64,000 nt of DNA from Chaetoderma sp. LZ-2023a (GCA_034401795.1 CM067370.1:100510164-100574163), one strand, 5' to 3'; counted from the first letter of the stretch, positions 42,701 to 45,298 are shown. Notes: generated by a model not told the origin, from the letters alone. A program made the numbers and translations.

Positions 42701-45298
42701 GCCAGTCATTCTAGTGGTAAATTTTCAAAAATAGTCTTCTCTTGCGCTGCAAATGGACATTCCTCAAGACAATTGCAAAGATGGGTTTTGACCGACTTGA
42801 ACAAAACGACTAAAATGATATGTCATTTGTATAAATTTCCACTTTATCAATCAATGTGTTGATGTAAATCACCTTTCAGGATGGACCTTTGGAGATAGAT
42901 TTGGAGGGTGGATTGGGTACACCACTGGCTGGGCGTATAATTGTAGCAGATGTATATGCAGGTGGATCTGTACAAAGACAGGGTGAGTTATGCAATGATT
43001 GATAATAGCAGGATCCATTTCTAGCTATGCCCCACCCATTTTTACCCAAGCTCCACCCACTTTGTGTGCACATTGGAATCTATTTTGGTACTTTGAACCC
43101 TGAATTCCTAGAATCACAAATTCAAGGCAAGTTTACGGATAAGTTGTTGAATATTTTGAAACTAATAAGACTGGAACCTGTTGCTGCTACTATGGCTCCC
43201 AGTCAAATTAGTGTCCAAATATTCAACAGAATATTTATTATGTTTGAAAGGTTTTTAATTTCTTGTTTGTATTAATTACGATAGGGGTGGTTGTGACTCA
43301 TGAAAGGAGAAATTTAAGTCTATATACACATAAATCACATATTCAACAGAATAATAGTTACTTCTGGACAATGTATATTTCCATGTAGTAATCATGTATA
43401 TTTCCATGTAGTAATCATGTATATTTCCATGTAGTAATCGTGTATATTTCCATGTGGTAATCATGTATATTTCCATGTGGTAATCATGTATATTTCCATG
43501 TGGTAATCATGTATATTTCCATGTAGTAATCATGTATATTTCCATGTAGTAATCATGTATATTTCCATGTAGTAATCATGTATATTTCCATGTAGTAATC
43601 ATGTATATTTCCATGTAGTAATCATTCGTTGCAGGCCTGACTATTCCTGATGTATACGGAGGAATATTTTGCCTGGGCAATATGTATTTGCTTATGACAT
43701 AATATACAATCAAGGAATACTAATTTATGGCGTAACATATAGACTGCTTACCATACATAATATGGTATGAAATATATATGTTATGACATTCTTAGCCCTT
43801 TGGCCCCAATCCACCCGACCCTTATTAGTAAATATATAGTTGCGGTCCTCCGTGAACATGTGAAGTCAGGTCCAAAGGACCATATTTACACTCGGATCTC
43901 ATCTTTGATTCCATATGACTTTAACACTAACACTCAGATCAGCCAAAATCGGCTTCTGCAGTGGTCTTGAGAAATGACCATTTTGCAGACCAAAAGAAGA
44001 CTATTTTTGAAAATTTACCTCTGGAATGACTGGTTCGATAACCGAAAGTCATTCCAGTGGTAAATTTTCAAAAATAGTCTTCTCTTGGGCTGCAAATGGA
44101 CATTTTCTATGAGAAAATTCAAATATTCTTGAAGAAATTCTAAGGTTAAAAGCTTAAACTATGTTAGTTATCCTTTGTGCTTTCATACACTCTGGAAAAT
44201 ATTAAAAGTTAACACTTTAACACTCCAGCTGGCCAAAACAGCCTCTGCAGTGCTCTTGAGAAATGTCCAATGCCCAAAAGAAGACATTTTTTACAATTTA
44301 CCACTGGAGTCCCCCCCATTGATAAATTTTCAAAAATGTCTTTGTCTGCAAGTTGAGATTTTCTATGAGAAAACATAAATTTCCGTGAACAAATTTGAGG
44401 GTTAAATGGTTATAGTGGGAGAAATACTGGTGCAAAAATACTATTGCATGTCAGTCATAACCTGTGAACTTGTTGTTGGTGCAGGTGGCATACACCAAGG
44501 TGACCAGCTGATGATGGTGGATGGTGAGAAGTTAGTTGATGTTACACTGAATGATGCATGGTCACTCATCAACAATGCCATGGCGCTACCAGGGGTAAGA
44601 TACGGACTGCTTGTTCTTATCACTGACATCATCATTATATATTCAGCGTGTTTGTTTGTCATTAAGAACAAACTATTTTACATAAAATTTTGTGATATAG
44701 GGGTTCTCGTTGATCACAGAAAGTTATTGTTATTGTTGGTATAAAACGTCAAAGGTTACTTGCTAAAATAAAACTTGTTTAACTACATTATAACTAGAGA
44801 TTAGCCGTCTAATCCACAGACTTATTCAAGAAAATCTCTGTAAAATATGTCCATTTGAAGATCAAGAGAGGATTATTTTTTAATTTATCACTGGAATGAC
44901 TGGCTTTGTTATCGAGCGAGTCATTTCAGTAATAATTCTAAAAAATAAGGTCTTGGTTTGCAATTGAAAATTTTTGACCAGCTTGTGTGTTAAATTGTTG
45001 ACCCAGTAATGGTCAAGCCGGCCAAAGTCAGTCTTTGCAGTGGGTTTGGGGAATGTCCATTTGCAGGTCAAGAGAATACTATTTTTGAAAATTTACCATT
45101 GGAATGACTGACTCGATAACCGAGACAGTCATTCTAGTGTAAATTTTTAAAAATAGTCTTCTCTTGGCCTGCAGATATACATTCAATAAGAAACTTTTTG
45201 ACCATTAAATGGTTAAGCAGTTCTTGGTTTTTTCTACAGACCCTGAAGCTAGTTGTAGCTAAAGCATCACCAAAGGAATATGAAGATAATATGTAAGT
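8345..45298 (+). CDS. USH1C: Harmonin (USH1C) homologue, 3' part of the gene: PDZ2, coiled coil, PDZ3
   Basis: Seventeen exons with GT/AG borders can be chained into about 500 codons. In order they give the PDZ1-PDZ2 linker, PDZ2 (about residues 32-120, binding loop GLGCSI), a Glu/Lys/Arg/Gln-rich coiled coil (about 126-335), a Ser/Pro linker, a short FDPSEM...TPDEKYEP segment, PDZ3 (PLEIDLEGG loop) and the tail SPKEYEDN. This order and these motifs are those of harmonin, the scaffold that links cadherin-23 and myosin VIIa in stereocilia and brush-border microvilli. Whirlin and PDZD7 also have three PDZ domains but lack this coiled-coil spacing and tail. Vertebrate harmonin isoform a is about 550 residues, so roughly 190 N-terminal residues (the N-domain and PDZ1) should lie left of the window. 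One internal junction and the stop remain uncertain. The range covers introns as well. Confidence 0.9.
8781..8844 (+). CDS. USH1C: Harmonin exon, PDZ1-PDZ2 linker (EPVTWKYVD)
   Basis: The acceptor is TCGTGCCTAG and the donor is GTAAGT. The exon encodes TPGEPVTWKYVDRSQTGKAVK, shown here in two parts: TPGEPVTWKYVD and RSQTGKAVK. The EP-[LV]-TW-x-YVD motif is a conserved linker signature of harmonin. It takes two bases from the previous exon and ends in phase 0, which fits the next exon at 10642. Confidence 0.88.
9128..9365. mobile_element. Family A MITE copy, well preserved
   Basis: TTAACCCTTTAATG ... CATGAAAGGGTTAA with both TTAA targets. The inner palindrome GGCTGGCTCGGTAACTGAGC is near perfect. 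The two outer flanks differ: the right one carries GGCCGGTTTTGGCCGGC. Confidence 0.88.
9595..9740 (+). repeat. Family B, left end only
   Basis: CAGTCGATCATATGATGTCA and repeated TGACATCATAATCAATTACG, then ACTTAATAGTCTGTCAAG and ATACAAATTGTATGTCTT. This is the left module seen in complete copies such as 61498-61880. Confidence 0.55.
9890..10235. repeat. Family A fragment fused to a family B element
   Basis: The left half of a family A palindrome (GAAAATTTACCACTGGAATG at 9987-10006) runs directly into CCATTGAATATTTTTGAAAC of a family B hairpin (10024-10115), followed by CGATCAATCCCAACACGGG and GAGCGGGGCATAGC. It looks like family B inserted at the centre of the family A palindrome. Confidence 0.6.
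10240..10580 (-). repeat. Family G repeat with 21-bp tandem units
   Basis: Several copies of a unit like GATGTTCCCAAGCTGAAATC (10275-10385) are followed by CAATCATATACAATTTTCAT and CCACTGTCACTACTTTTAGG. The same tail and unit occur at 28348-28605. The two 64-residue frames here are unit translations, not genes. Confidence 0.62.
10642..10724 (+). CDS. USH1C: Harmonin exon, start of PDZ2
   Basis: The acceptor is CTTCTTATAG and the donor is GTATGT. It encodes a lead-in TGVSIIGSHNKLVKIYVNL followed by TSAPGLGC. GLGC is the start of the carboxylate-binding loop of PDZ2. It begins in phase 0 and leaves AG, which joins with T from the next exon to give Ser (GLGCSICSGP). The donor splits the loop itself. 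Confidence 0.92.
10870..10960. repeat. Family A MITE, left half
   Basis: TTAACCTTTTCATGCCG starts it, and GCAGGCCAAGAGAAGACAA ends it where a different repeat takes over. Confidence 0.55.
10961..11390. repeat. Family H diverged tandem repeat
   Basis: GCTCAACTTTTCTGTTTAT, TTTGGTTAATC and ACCCAAACTTG phrases recur at about 11030, 11200 and 11310, with ATGACCTTGGT between. Related text is at 18650-18960 and 48700-48900. Confidence 0.5.
11392..12201 (+). mobile_element. Family D element with four tandem units
   Basis: The left part is GTGAGCTTGTGCCATGGCGG. The right end is CCAGGTGAGCATCACAGGCC plus TTGGGTCTCTTGTT. Between are about four diverged units of roughly 155-165 bp, each with a CTTGGATTTT and AATTTTGATTGG phrase. 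The open frames follow the units. The ends match those at 27570-27604. Confidence 0.65.
12296..12475. mobile_element. Family A MITE copy, left end lost
   Basis: A palindrome with centre GACTAGCTCGATAACCGAGC, and right flank TTTGGTCATTAAATGGTAAA. There is no left TTAA end. Confidence 0.65.
12662..12724. repeat. (ACT)n microsatellite next to a splice acceptor
   Basis: About 20 uninterrupted ACT triplets end 21 nt before the acceptor of the PDZ2 core exon. Read in frame it gives the poly-Leu of a false open frame. Confidence 0.95.
12746..12890 (+). CDS. USH1C: Harmonin exon, core of PDZ2
   Basis: Forty-eight codons after one split base: ICSGPASFPGIFIQSIKPGG, then LAEEAGLVVGDMIVDVNGT and LFQHISHSE. 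GIFIQSIKPGG..A...GL.VGD.I..VNG is the textbook PDZ core, and the SGP...PGIFI part is close to harmonin PDZ2. The polypyrimidine tract (TTTCTTACAG) follows immediately after an (ACT)n microsatellite at 12662-12724. It ends in phase 0 before GTATAT. Confidence 0.95.
13108..13345. mobile_element. Family A MITE copy
   Basis: The centre is GACTGGCTTAGTTATCAAGC. The ends TTAATCTCTTAAAGC and GTTAAAGAGTTATTTAA are diverged. Confidence 0.72.
13450..13560. repeat. Family B hairpin core
   Basis: AAATATTTTGAATCTAATTT and its arm AATTAGTTTCAAAATATTG around a GCCTATGGCAGCAACAG loop. No outer modules. Confidence 0.65.
13632..13871. mobile_element. Family A MITE, reference-quality copy
   Basis: TTAA then CCCTTTAATGGT at the left, and ACCATTAAAGGG then TTAA at the right: a perfect 12-bp inverted repeat with the TTAA target duplicated. 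The inner palindrome spans about 13710-13800. This copy best defines the family as piggyBac-type. Confidence 0.92.
14252..14308 (+). CDS. USH1C: Harmonin exon, last helix and strand of PDZ2
   Basis: Nineteen codons (ALLALKGTKELFITLKKGA), phase 0 on both sides, acceptor TTTCATTTTCAG and donor GTAAGT. It supplies the second helix (HSE-ALLALK) and the final strand (LFITLKK) that complete the PDZ fold begun at 10642. Confidence 0.93.
14330..14535 (-). repeat. Family B element, reversed
   Basis: The right module comes first (TTCTAGCTATACCCC, GTTGGGATCGATTTAT), then TATACAGGTAAGCTGTTG and the hairpin arms. It begins only about 20 nt after a harmonin donor. Confidence 0.65.
14882..15117. mobile_element. 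Family A MITE copy
   Basis: TTAACCCATTAGTGG ... CACGAAAGGGTTAA. The palindrome centre is ACTGGCTCGGTTACCGAGTG, with a four-base slip in the second arm. Confidence 0.85.
15316..15671. mobile_element. Two overlapping family A MITE copies
   Basis: A first, deleted copy starts TTAACCCTTTAACACTC and lacks its left arm. A second begins near 15446 with ATTAGCCAAAAAGGCTTC and has its centre at GACTGGCTCAACCAAGCC. The second ends about 20 nt before the exon at 15690. Confidence 0.72.
15690..15823 (+). CDS. USH1C: Harmonin exon, end of PDZ2 and start of the coiled coil
   Basis: The acceptor is GATGTTGCAG and the donor is GTAATG. It encodes GAPLFGKAFDEYRSQKMDED, then DKMLLLRKMTSERHSGQQKK and GDSKR. 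In harmonin, PDZ2 is likewise followed by an ELF..-type segment and then charged helical sequence. It starts in phase 0 and leaves AG. The acceptor lies about 20 nt after the right end of a family A MITE (15446-15671). Confidence 0.88.
15853..16216. mobile_element. Two tandem family A MITE copies
   Basis: TTAACATTTTAATGACC to GAAGGGTTGA (15853-16028), directly followed by a second palindrome centred at GACTCAGTTATTGAGCTCG and closing with GTTAAAGGGCTAA at about 16214. Confidence 0.7.
16217..18243. other. Large-intron noncoding DNA
   Basis: No exon recognised. A partial family A copy lies at 17504-17583 (TTAACCCTTCGGTG, GCAGATCAATAGAATGACTG). At 16380-16690 there is a stretch rich in short palindromes (GAGCGCTCTGC, TAGCAGAGTAG, GGAGCTCTGC) that may be an unlisted MITE. 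A (GT)n-like tract is at 18173-18204. Confidence 0.4.
18244..18625 (+). mobile_element. Family B element, complete
   Basis: GGACCTTTCCAGTTTATCC at the left and AACTGGAAAGGCCAATT at the right. Inside, in order: TCATATGACATCATAATC repeats, GACGGACTAAACATGTAC, a perfect hairpin (GAATATTTTGAAACTAATTT around GCTGTTGCAGCAACAGC), CTGTATAGTTTTCTGG, GATCGATCGATCCCAACAC and GATGGGCGGGGC. Confidence 0.85.
18650..18960. repeat. Family H-like repeat fragment
   Basis: CTTCAAACTTGGACAGGG, TTGTTGTCAAAAGGTCAAAG and a repeat of AGTCAAAAGGTTGGATGTG. These are phrases shared with 10961-11390. Confidence 0.4.
19178..19254 (+). CDS. USH1C: Harmonin exon, coiled coil
   Basis: One base completes Arg, then TILEEEEFQKDEEQKK and VQEQLRLMQ follow, leaving G. 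The acceptor is ATCTTGCTAG and the donor is GTTAGA, a weaker donor. Glu/Gln/Lys-rich heptads match harmonin's central coiled coil. Phase agrees with both neighbouring exons, which is the main support. Confidence 0.87.
19432..19535. repeat. Family B hairpin core
   Basis: GAAGCTAATTTAACTAGAAC, loop GCCATAGGCAGCAACAG, arm AATTAGTTTCAAAATATTC. It lies between two coiled-coil exons. Confidence 0.65.
19640..19930. other. Noncoding, possible short inverted-end element
   Basis: GTGTTCTCACTAGAGACTTA at 19643 has a partial complement, CTCTCCAGTGAGAACACGAG, at 19708. No coding signal. Confidence 0.35.
19985..20104 (+). CDS. USH1C: Harmonin exon, coiled coil
   Basis: The acceptor is TATATTTGCCAG and the donor is GTGAGG. 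It encodes EREIIESQLKRQAMRELELN, then KHLEEQERRERDEARLRHNR. Its style (QxxLxxQ...RERxEAR) is the same as the REREL/LAEARQRELQRQ region of harmonin. It takes G from the exon before and leaves G for the next. Confidence 0.9.
20266..20450 (+). repeat. Family B element, truncated
   Basis: GAATATTTTGAGACTAATTT and the arm AAGTTTCAAAATATTCAAC around a shortened loop, then CTGTATTGTTAGC and GGCTTAACTAG. At 20120-20185 a piece of the left module (CTGACGTCATGATCAAATAC) directly follows the exon donor. Confidence 0.55.
20578..20772. mobile_element. Family A MITE copy, short
   Basis: GCCATGAGAAGACTATTT ... TTTTCAAAAATACTCTGCC. The central GAGCCAGTCATTCC arm is deleted. Confidence 0.62.
20951..21093 (+). 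CDS. USH1C: Harmonin exon, coiled coil
   Basis: The acceptor is CAATCTGTGCAG and the donor is GTAAGC. After a split Glu it reads LQSQQHNELDDRRTQQERLN, then EEIINKARERELRKKFDHLS and QASTTPE. A highly charged helix continues the coiled coil and then breaks at TTPE. It ends in phase 0. The open frame runs upstream into the intron, but the acceptor and phase fix the start here. Confidence 0.9.
21263..21625. mobile_element. Two family A MITE copies, end to end
   Basis: TTAACCCTTTAACACTC ... GTTAAAGGGTTAA (21263-21418) has its right arm replaced by a T run. The next copy starts in the shared TTAA, contains an odd GTGGGCAGGGCTTAGC piece like the family B right module, and fades near 21625. Confidence 0.65.
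22102..22340. mobile_element. Family A MITE copy, well preserved
   Basis: TTAACCCTTTATTAAC ... GTGAAATGGTTAA. The palindrome centre is ACTGGCTCAGTTACTGATCC. Confidence 0.85.
22337..22515. mobile_element. Family A MITE copy, diverged
   Basis: It shares the TTAA of the previous copy. It reads TTAATGGTTAAATTTC ... TTGACGGGTTAA. Much of the left arm is lost. Confidence 0.6.
22533..22762. mobile_element. Family A MITE copy
   Basis: TTAACCCTTTAACCTTC ... TTTGAGGGTTAAAGGG. The centre is GACTAGCTCGATAACAAAGC. It ends about 120 bp before the candidate exon at 22885. Confidence 0.78.
22885..22926 (+). CDS. Candidate harmonin micro-exon (42 nt)
   Basis: A strong acceptor (CACATTTTCTTTCAG) is followed by fourteen open codons, RMRHQSSQSSVVFE, and a possible donor GTATCT. 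It is phase 0 on both sides and would fit between the exons ending at 21093 and starting at 27994 without changing frame. If not spliced out, the frame reaches a stop four codons later, so it could also be an alternative terminal exon. I recognise no family motif in it. Confidence 0.35.
23308..23534. mobile_element. Family A MITE copy
   Basis: TTAACCCTTTAATTCTG ... CCATTAAAGGCTTA. The centre is GGCTGGCGTGAGTATCGAGC. Confidence 0.75.
23755..23975 (-). repeat. Family B element, reversed
   Basis: CAAGCTTAGCTGCGCCCAC, then ACTATACAGGTAAGCTATTG, then diverged arms around GTTGCTGCCTATAGTGAC. Confidence 0.58.
24057..25360 (+). mobile_element. Family D element with a 0.6-kb internal tandem duplication
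   Basis: It starts TTAGCTCACCTGGCCAGAAT, a near-perfect hairpin with GGCCCAGTGAGC, then CTTATGCCATGGCGACC and GTCC repeats. Two units of roughly 0.6 kb follow (24180-24790 and about 24795-25335). Each contains GTTTGTTCAAACGAAGCCG, ATGAAATATGATCTAGGGC and a GGCCATTTTGGTTGAC phrase. The 73- and 87-residue open frames are the same segment of the two units and show no recognisable domain. Confidence 0.65.
25437..25515. repeat. Family B hairpin core, diverged
   Basis: AATTTGACTGAATGTCATTG and the arm TGTCAAATAAATATCAAAAT around a CTGCCTTAGAATGCAAC loop. Confidence 0.5.
25706..25910. mobile_element. Family A MITE, centre deleted
   Basis: TTAACCCTTTAACACTC ... GTTAAAGGGTTAA with both TTAAs. The GACTGGCTCG centre is gone, so ACCACTGG runs straight into TGATAAATTTTC. 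Confidence 0.8.
26294..26335 (+). repeat. Family D left end
   Basis: TATTAGCTCACCTGGCTATC, the left terminus of family D without its usual continuation. It may pair with the right end at 27570-27604. Confidence 0.5.
26364..26576. mobile_element. Family A MITE copy
   Basis: TTAACCCTTTAGCCATC ... GGCTAAATGGTTAA. The palindrome is interrupted by a T run at its centre. Confidence 0.8.
26735..27010. repeat. Two family B hairpin cores
   Basis: A diverged core lies at 26740-26815 (TTGAAATGTATTTGATTC). A second at 26935-27005 has AAATTAGTTTAACGGAAAGC and AATTAATTTCAAAATATTC around GCCTACGGTACAACGGC. Confidence 0.5.
27135..27344. mobile_element. Family A MITE copy
   Basis: TTAGCCCTTTAATGGTC ... GACCATTAAAGGGTTAA, a 14-bp inverted end. 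The left arm is deleted between GAAAATTTATC and GAGCCAGTC. Confidence 0.8.
27570..27604 (+). repeat. Family D right end with terminal hairpin
   Basis: CCAGGTGAGC, then the perfect hairpin AGGCCCCTTGGGCCT (27585-27599), then CTTGTT. It mirrors the GCTCACCTGG of the left end but adds about 25 bp that the left end lacks. Confidence 0.65.
27994..28149 (+). CDS. USH1C: Harmonin exon, coiled coil
   Basis: The acceptor is CTTGAATTTCAG and the donor is GTACTT. It encodes 52 codons, phase 0 on both sides: EKVKIKMKRLEKEKTHNQHI, then TDHYKWRFKREEQIRKLRYL and QDQEEISREEIR. It resembles the RYRKEM...EEEEKFKKQWEED stretch of vertebrate harmonin in position and composition. The frame is open 66 nt upstream from an ATG at 27928, but that part is not coiled-coil-like and lies before a good acceptor, so I take it as intron. 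Confidence 0.78.
28348..28605 (-). repeat. Family G repeat, second copy
   Basis: CCCAAACTGAAATCTGGTCA units, then GCAATCATACAAGATTTTC and CCATTACCACTACTTTTGG. Its order and content match 10240-10580. Confidence 0.6.
28916..28999 (+). CDS. USH1C: Harmonin exon, linker after the coiled coil
   Basis: Twenty-eight codons, phase 0 on both sides: TGIPVRSNSFNVGALSKAAV then SKPPAMRK. The acceptor is TCTTATATAAG, with a pyrimidine-rich tract further upstream, and the donor is GTAATG. Composition changes from charged helix to Ser/Ala/Pro, as expected for the disordered region before PDZ3. Support is the splice signals, open frame and phase; there is no strong motif. Confidence 0.65.
29117..29365. mobile_element. 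Family A MITE with a duplicated centre
   Basis: The GGCTTGATAAC...AAGCC centre occurs twice in a row (29228-29268), giving a 20-bp internal duplication. The ends are TTAACACGTTAAGGGTC and a degraded right side. It starts about 120 bp after the exon donor at 28999. Confidence 0.7.
29366..30147. other. Intronic DNA with a short tandem repeat
   Basis: No exon seen. At 30015-30115 a unit like ATAAAGGACACCTCTGTAT is repeated about five times with changes. Confidence 0.5.
30148..30338. mobile_element. Family A MITE copy
   Basis: TTAACCGTTTAATCTTC ... GTGTTAAAGGGTTAA. The left arm of the palindrome is mostly deleted. Confidence 0.76.
30470..31265 (+). repeat. Family E tandem array, about five units of 130-190 bp
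   Basis: Each unit contains AAGCTGTAGTTTCAAGAG, a GAGCTAAACTTGATATGTGG-like phrase, CATCTTAGGGAG, and GAAAAGTAGGTCAGCATAAC followed by CTACTTTTCA. Units drift in length and sequence. Single diverged units are at 56130-56180 and 56690-56760. No coding. Confidence 0.75.
31266..32642. other. Intronic DNA without recognised content
   Basis: Two overlapping open frames on opposite strands (32158-32343 and 32250-32675) have no recognisable domain, no splice support and AT-rich composition like the surroundings. Confidence 0.35.
32643..32915 (-). mobile_element. Family B element, reversed, hairpin deleted
   Basis: GACCTTTCCAGTTTTAGC, GCTCCGCCCATC, GTTGGGATCGACCGATCG, then a single arm GAATATTTTGAAACTAATTT followed directly by GGACTATTAAGC and GACATCATATGATTGAC. 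Confidence 0.72.
33006..33115 (+). repeat. DIRS copy 1 left inverted terminal repeat
   Basis: ATCGACCTAGCATCAATAAG, GGCAGGTTACTCAACTGACA and CGCATGCGCAG pair with the complement of 37985-38123, allowing small gaps. Another 22 bp outside (TTTCACATCAAGAGTATAC) belong to the element. Confidence 0.85.
33960..34596 (+). pseudogene. DIRS copy 1 gag-like gene, broken
   Basis: It shares with copy 2 the segments DTEKSTRGAISALAHVSQLL, VQRAIQDGIYLALDCMMRSV, FALDNLCPSQ and QTVNLVNNQRALREQFEV, and ends in the same RGNRA stop. It would be the nucleocapsid-like product of the element. A stop after SQLL (about 34085) and a frameshift near 34300 split it. I infer gag from its position before RT, not from a motif. 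Confidence 0.7.
34640..35609 (+). pseudogene. DIRS copy 1 reverse transcriptase, broken
   Basis: RT motifs in order: STVFLVTKSTGGWQPILNLK, KMETVRTVLAGLRKRMWTAS, IDLKDAYFHTP, FRGYQWEFRVLPFGISMAPR and HTYIDD (catalytic YIDD at about 35079-35090). A stop follows YIDDVC; the thumb and connection (KFVYLGMFFDLEIGYVYPSQ ...) then run in another frame from 35142. The frame ends in TGA after TDASME, the first RNase H motif, where copy-to-family comparison expects Trp. A poly-G run at 35531-35542 adds to the decay. Confidence 0.88.
35609..36393 (+). pseudogene. DIRS copy 1 RNase H and following domain, broken
   Basis: After the TGA the frame continues with EDKVSGLWNLDQSKEHINLL, EVRAVVLAMEHFLEKVKGKI and VLVQSDNTTVVTYINHQG, an RNase H core with the SDN Asp. 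Following a frameshift near 35880 come RRMSILPTEWQLN-type text, GKPNIDLFAMNKN and AKPIMVY. This linker lies between RNase H and the recombinase in DIRS elements. A poly-G of about 26 at 36348-36373 breaks the frame before the recombinase. Confidence 0.8.
36394..37212 (+). pseudogene. DIRS copy 1 tyrosine recombinase, broken
   Basis: FAEWCSKRCINPMESSIQVV, ADFLCHLFYANSLKPNSIAG, VCNLNTLIKALGNLRPRNPP and SLVLQVLADKPFVPL match the N-terminal and early catalytic parts of copy 2. Near the end, AKAHSVRGVVTSTALFNGVP carries the H-x-x-R pair (37125-37136) of tyrosine recombinases, with a Tyr in VDDYVSS. Several shifts and stops interrupt it. This enzyme would have joined the circular DNA to the target. 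Confidence 0.8.
37213..37820 (+). other. DIRS copy 1 3' noncoding region
   Basis: No open frame. A G-rich tract (37600-37628) precedes the complementary region. The AGCATGAGTACATAGAGAGC phrase has no recognised role. Confidence 0.5.
37821..37920 (+). repeat. DIRS copy 1 internal complementary region
   Basis: The first half (GTAAGTATACTCTTGATGTG) is the complement of the element's left tip at 32984-33006. The second half (TTTCTTTCACGAGAGAGTTG, ATACTTGCCACCCTGATAC) is the complement of the right tip at 38131-38194. The two halves meet at about 37862-37866. ATATCATAGAGTATCAGGGT also repeats directly at 37820 and 38130. Confidence 0.88.
37985..38123 (+). repeat. DIRS copy 1 right inverted terminal repeat
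   Basis: GACAGCCGCGCATGCGTGAG ... CTGTCAGTTGAGTAACCTGC ... GAAGCTAGGTCGAT, the complement of the left repeat with two short insertions. Confidence 0.85.
38897..38946 (+). CDS. USH1C: Harmonin exon, Ser/Pro linker (50 nt)
   Basis: The acceptor is TGTGTATTTTAG and the donor is GTAGAA. It encodes PITSSWRHSPETDSID and leaves AG, which joins G at 39702 to make Arg. It sits just past a 5.2-kb DIRS element in the preceding intron. Phase agreement on both sides is the main evidence. Confidence 0.68.
39030..39440. other. Intronic DNA between two small harmonin exons
   Basis: Open frames at 39030-39245 and 39233-39448 have splice-like borders, but every phase compatible with the neighbouring exons meets a stop. 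Confidence 0.4.
39445..39679. mobile_element. Family A MITE, near-perfect palindrome
   Basis: TTAACACTAATCCTC ... GTTAGAGGGTTAA. The central GACTGGCTCGGTTATCGAGC and flanking ACCACTGGAATG arms pair without a mismatch over about 60 bp. It ends 22 nt before the exon at 39702. Confidence 0.88.
39702..39742 (+). CDS. USH1C: Harmonin exon, FDPSEM segment before PDZ3 (41 nt)
   Basis: The acceptor is ATTTTTCTCAG. It encodes SFNSDNFDPSEMV and leaves C before GTAAGA. FDP-x-x-M is the conserved motif that precedes PDZ3 in harmonin. An alternative donor three codon positions away (GTACGT, four bases earlier) would end in phase 0, but the later donor is the better consensus and fits the next exon. The acceptor is 22 nt past the TTAA end of a family A MITE. 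Confidence 0.82.
39888..39946 (+). CDS. USH1C: Harmonin exon, TPDEKYEP...IKKE lead-in to PDZ3
   Basis: The acceptor is CTAAGCATAG. C from the previous exon plus AT gives His, then GLTPDEKYEPGH and VQHIKKE. TPE/D...V.xxxIKKE is the conserved lead-in to PDZ3 of harmonin. The 3' end is not settled: homology stops after KKE (39946), but the nearest GT (39949) leaves two extra bases, out of phase with the PDZ3 exon. The upstream open frame from 39722 is intron. Confidence 0.8.
40420..40900 (+). mobile_element. Penelope-like element, 5'-truncated 3' fragment with target duplication
   Basis: The same 19 bp (AATACTAAATATTTTTTTA) occur at 40401-40419 and 40901-40919, directly outside the fragment, as expected for a target-site duplication. 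The interior ends with a GIY-YIG domain, a stop and about 28 bp of tail. The first 200 bp carry about six copies of a TTGTACCCGAT-like motif, with no coding sense. Confidence 0.85.
40625..40873 (+). pseudogene. Penelope endonuclease (GIY-YIG), C-terminal part
   Basis: It reads WKRIKEHLRDIKNKKDTPVA, then HFNLPNYNISS, VFHRDPESTEATSIRKERE and KFWIHQLHSMDPVGINHADW, then TGA. R-x-x-EHL.DI...D..VA.HF and the RE..WI..L....P.GIN tail are the second half of the GIY-YIG nuclease that ends Penelope-like proteins. The glutamate is probably in RKERE. The GIY and YIG strands and the reverse transcriptase are missing, so it is a dead fragment. Confidence 0.85.
41286..41385. repeat. Family B hairpin core
   Basis: GAATATTTTGAAAACAATTT, GACTGAAAGTTGTT, loop GGTGGCTAAGCC, and the complementary arm ending GTTCAGCAG. 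The stem is about 38 bp with few mismatches. Confidence 0.68.
41386..41725. other. Unrecognised intronic DNA
   Basis: AT-rich; no exon, repeat family or motif recognised. Confidence 0.3.
41728..42052 (+). mobile_element. Family B element, hairpin right arm deleted
   Basis: CACCTTTCCAGAGTACCC ... AAATGGAAAGGTCCATT. Repeated GACATCATAATGA units at the left, one hairpin arm, then a jump from GCTGCCATAGGGC to GGGATCGATCAATCCCAACA. Confidence 0.78.
42053..42420 (+). repeat. Family D fragment
   Basis: ATTAGCTCAGGCTAG and CTTATGCCGTGGCACCC with CATCC repeats, then TTGGCAGGAAGCATCC and GTTTGTTCAAACGTAGCCG. It matches one 0.6-kb unit of 24057-25360, and its right end is lost. Confidence 0.62.
42556..42815. 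mobile_element. Family A MITE with extended centre
   Basis: TTAGCCCTTTAATGGTC at the left and a decayed right end. The centre carries GCTCGGTTACCAAGC followed by GGCTCGGTTACTGAGCC, a partial duplication. It ends about 65 bp before the PDZ3 exon. Confidence 0.78.
42880..42982 (+). CDS. USH1C: Harmonin exon, first half of PDZ3
   Basis: The acceptor is ATCACCTTTCAG and the donor is GTGAGT. It encodes DGPLEIDLEGGLGTPLAGRI, then IVADVYAGGSVQRQ, leaving G. The loop is the unusual PLEIDLEGG form rather than GLGF, as in PDZ3 of harmonin, followed by the strand RIIVADVY and GGSVQRQG. An in-frame TAA just upstream limits the start to this acceptor. Confidence 0.94.
43008..43240 (-). repeat. Family B element, reversed
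   Basis: TTCTAGCTATGCCCCACCC, CATTGGAATCTATTTTGG, GATAAGTTGTTGAATATTTT, then a short-stem hairpin (GCTGCTACTATGG loop) and AGTGTCCAAATATTCAACAG. It starts about 25 nt after an exon donor. Confidence 0.65.
43371..43626. repeat. 23-bp minisatellite, about 11 copies
   Basis: The unit TATTTCCATGTAGTAATCAT plus GTA repeats with no spacers. A few units read GTGG instead of GTAG. The lower-strand open frame repeating ...YMEIYMITTWK... is its translation. Confidence 0.93.
43921..44157. mobile_element. Family A MITE copy
   Basis: TTAACACTAACACTCAG ... AAGGTTAAAAGCTTAA. The centre GACTGGTTCGATAACCG has lost a few bases from its second arm. Confidence 0.78.
44209..44412. mobile_element. Family A MITE copy, diverged
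   Basis: TTAACACTCCAGCTGGCC ... GAGGGTTAAATGGTTA. The central arms are replaced by CCCCCCCATTG. It ends about 72 bp before the PDZ3 second-half exon. Confidence 0.68.
44485..44594 (+). CDS. USH1C: Harmonin exon, second half of PDZ3
   Basis: The acceptor is TTGTTGGTGCAG and the donor is GTAAGA. It encodes GGIHQGDQLMMVDGEKLVDV, then TLNDAWSLINNAMALPG. GGI..GD.[IL]M.[VI][ND]G..V.D.TL..A is diagnostic for harmonin PDZ3 and includes the second helix. It starts with two bases that complete Gly and ends in phase 0. Confidence 0.95.
44800..45216. mobile_element. Two family A MITE copies back to back
   Basis: A first diverged copy (about 44800-44997) has centre GACTGGCTTTGTTATCGAGC. A second (44998-45216) has centre GACTGACTCGATAACCGAGA and ends ATTAAATGGTTAA, 24 nt before the last harmonin exon. 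Confidence 0.75.
45240..45292 (+). CDS. USH1C: Harmonin exon, final PDZ3 strand and C-terminal tail
   Basis: The acceptor is GTTTTTTCTACAG. It encodes TLKLVVAKASPKEYEDN and then AT before GTAAGT. LVVA..SPKEYEDx matches the very C-terminus of harmonin. If the perfect GTAAGT is used, a tiny last exon beginning with G lies downstream; if not, ATG TAA (45291-45296) gives EDNM and a stop. The acceptor is 24 nt past a family A MITE end. Confidence 0.9.
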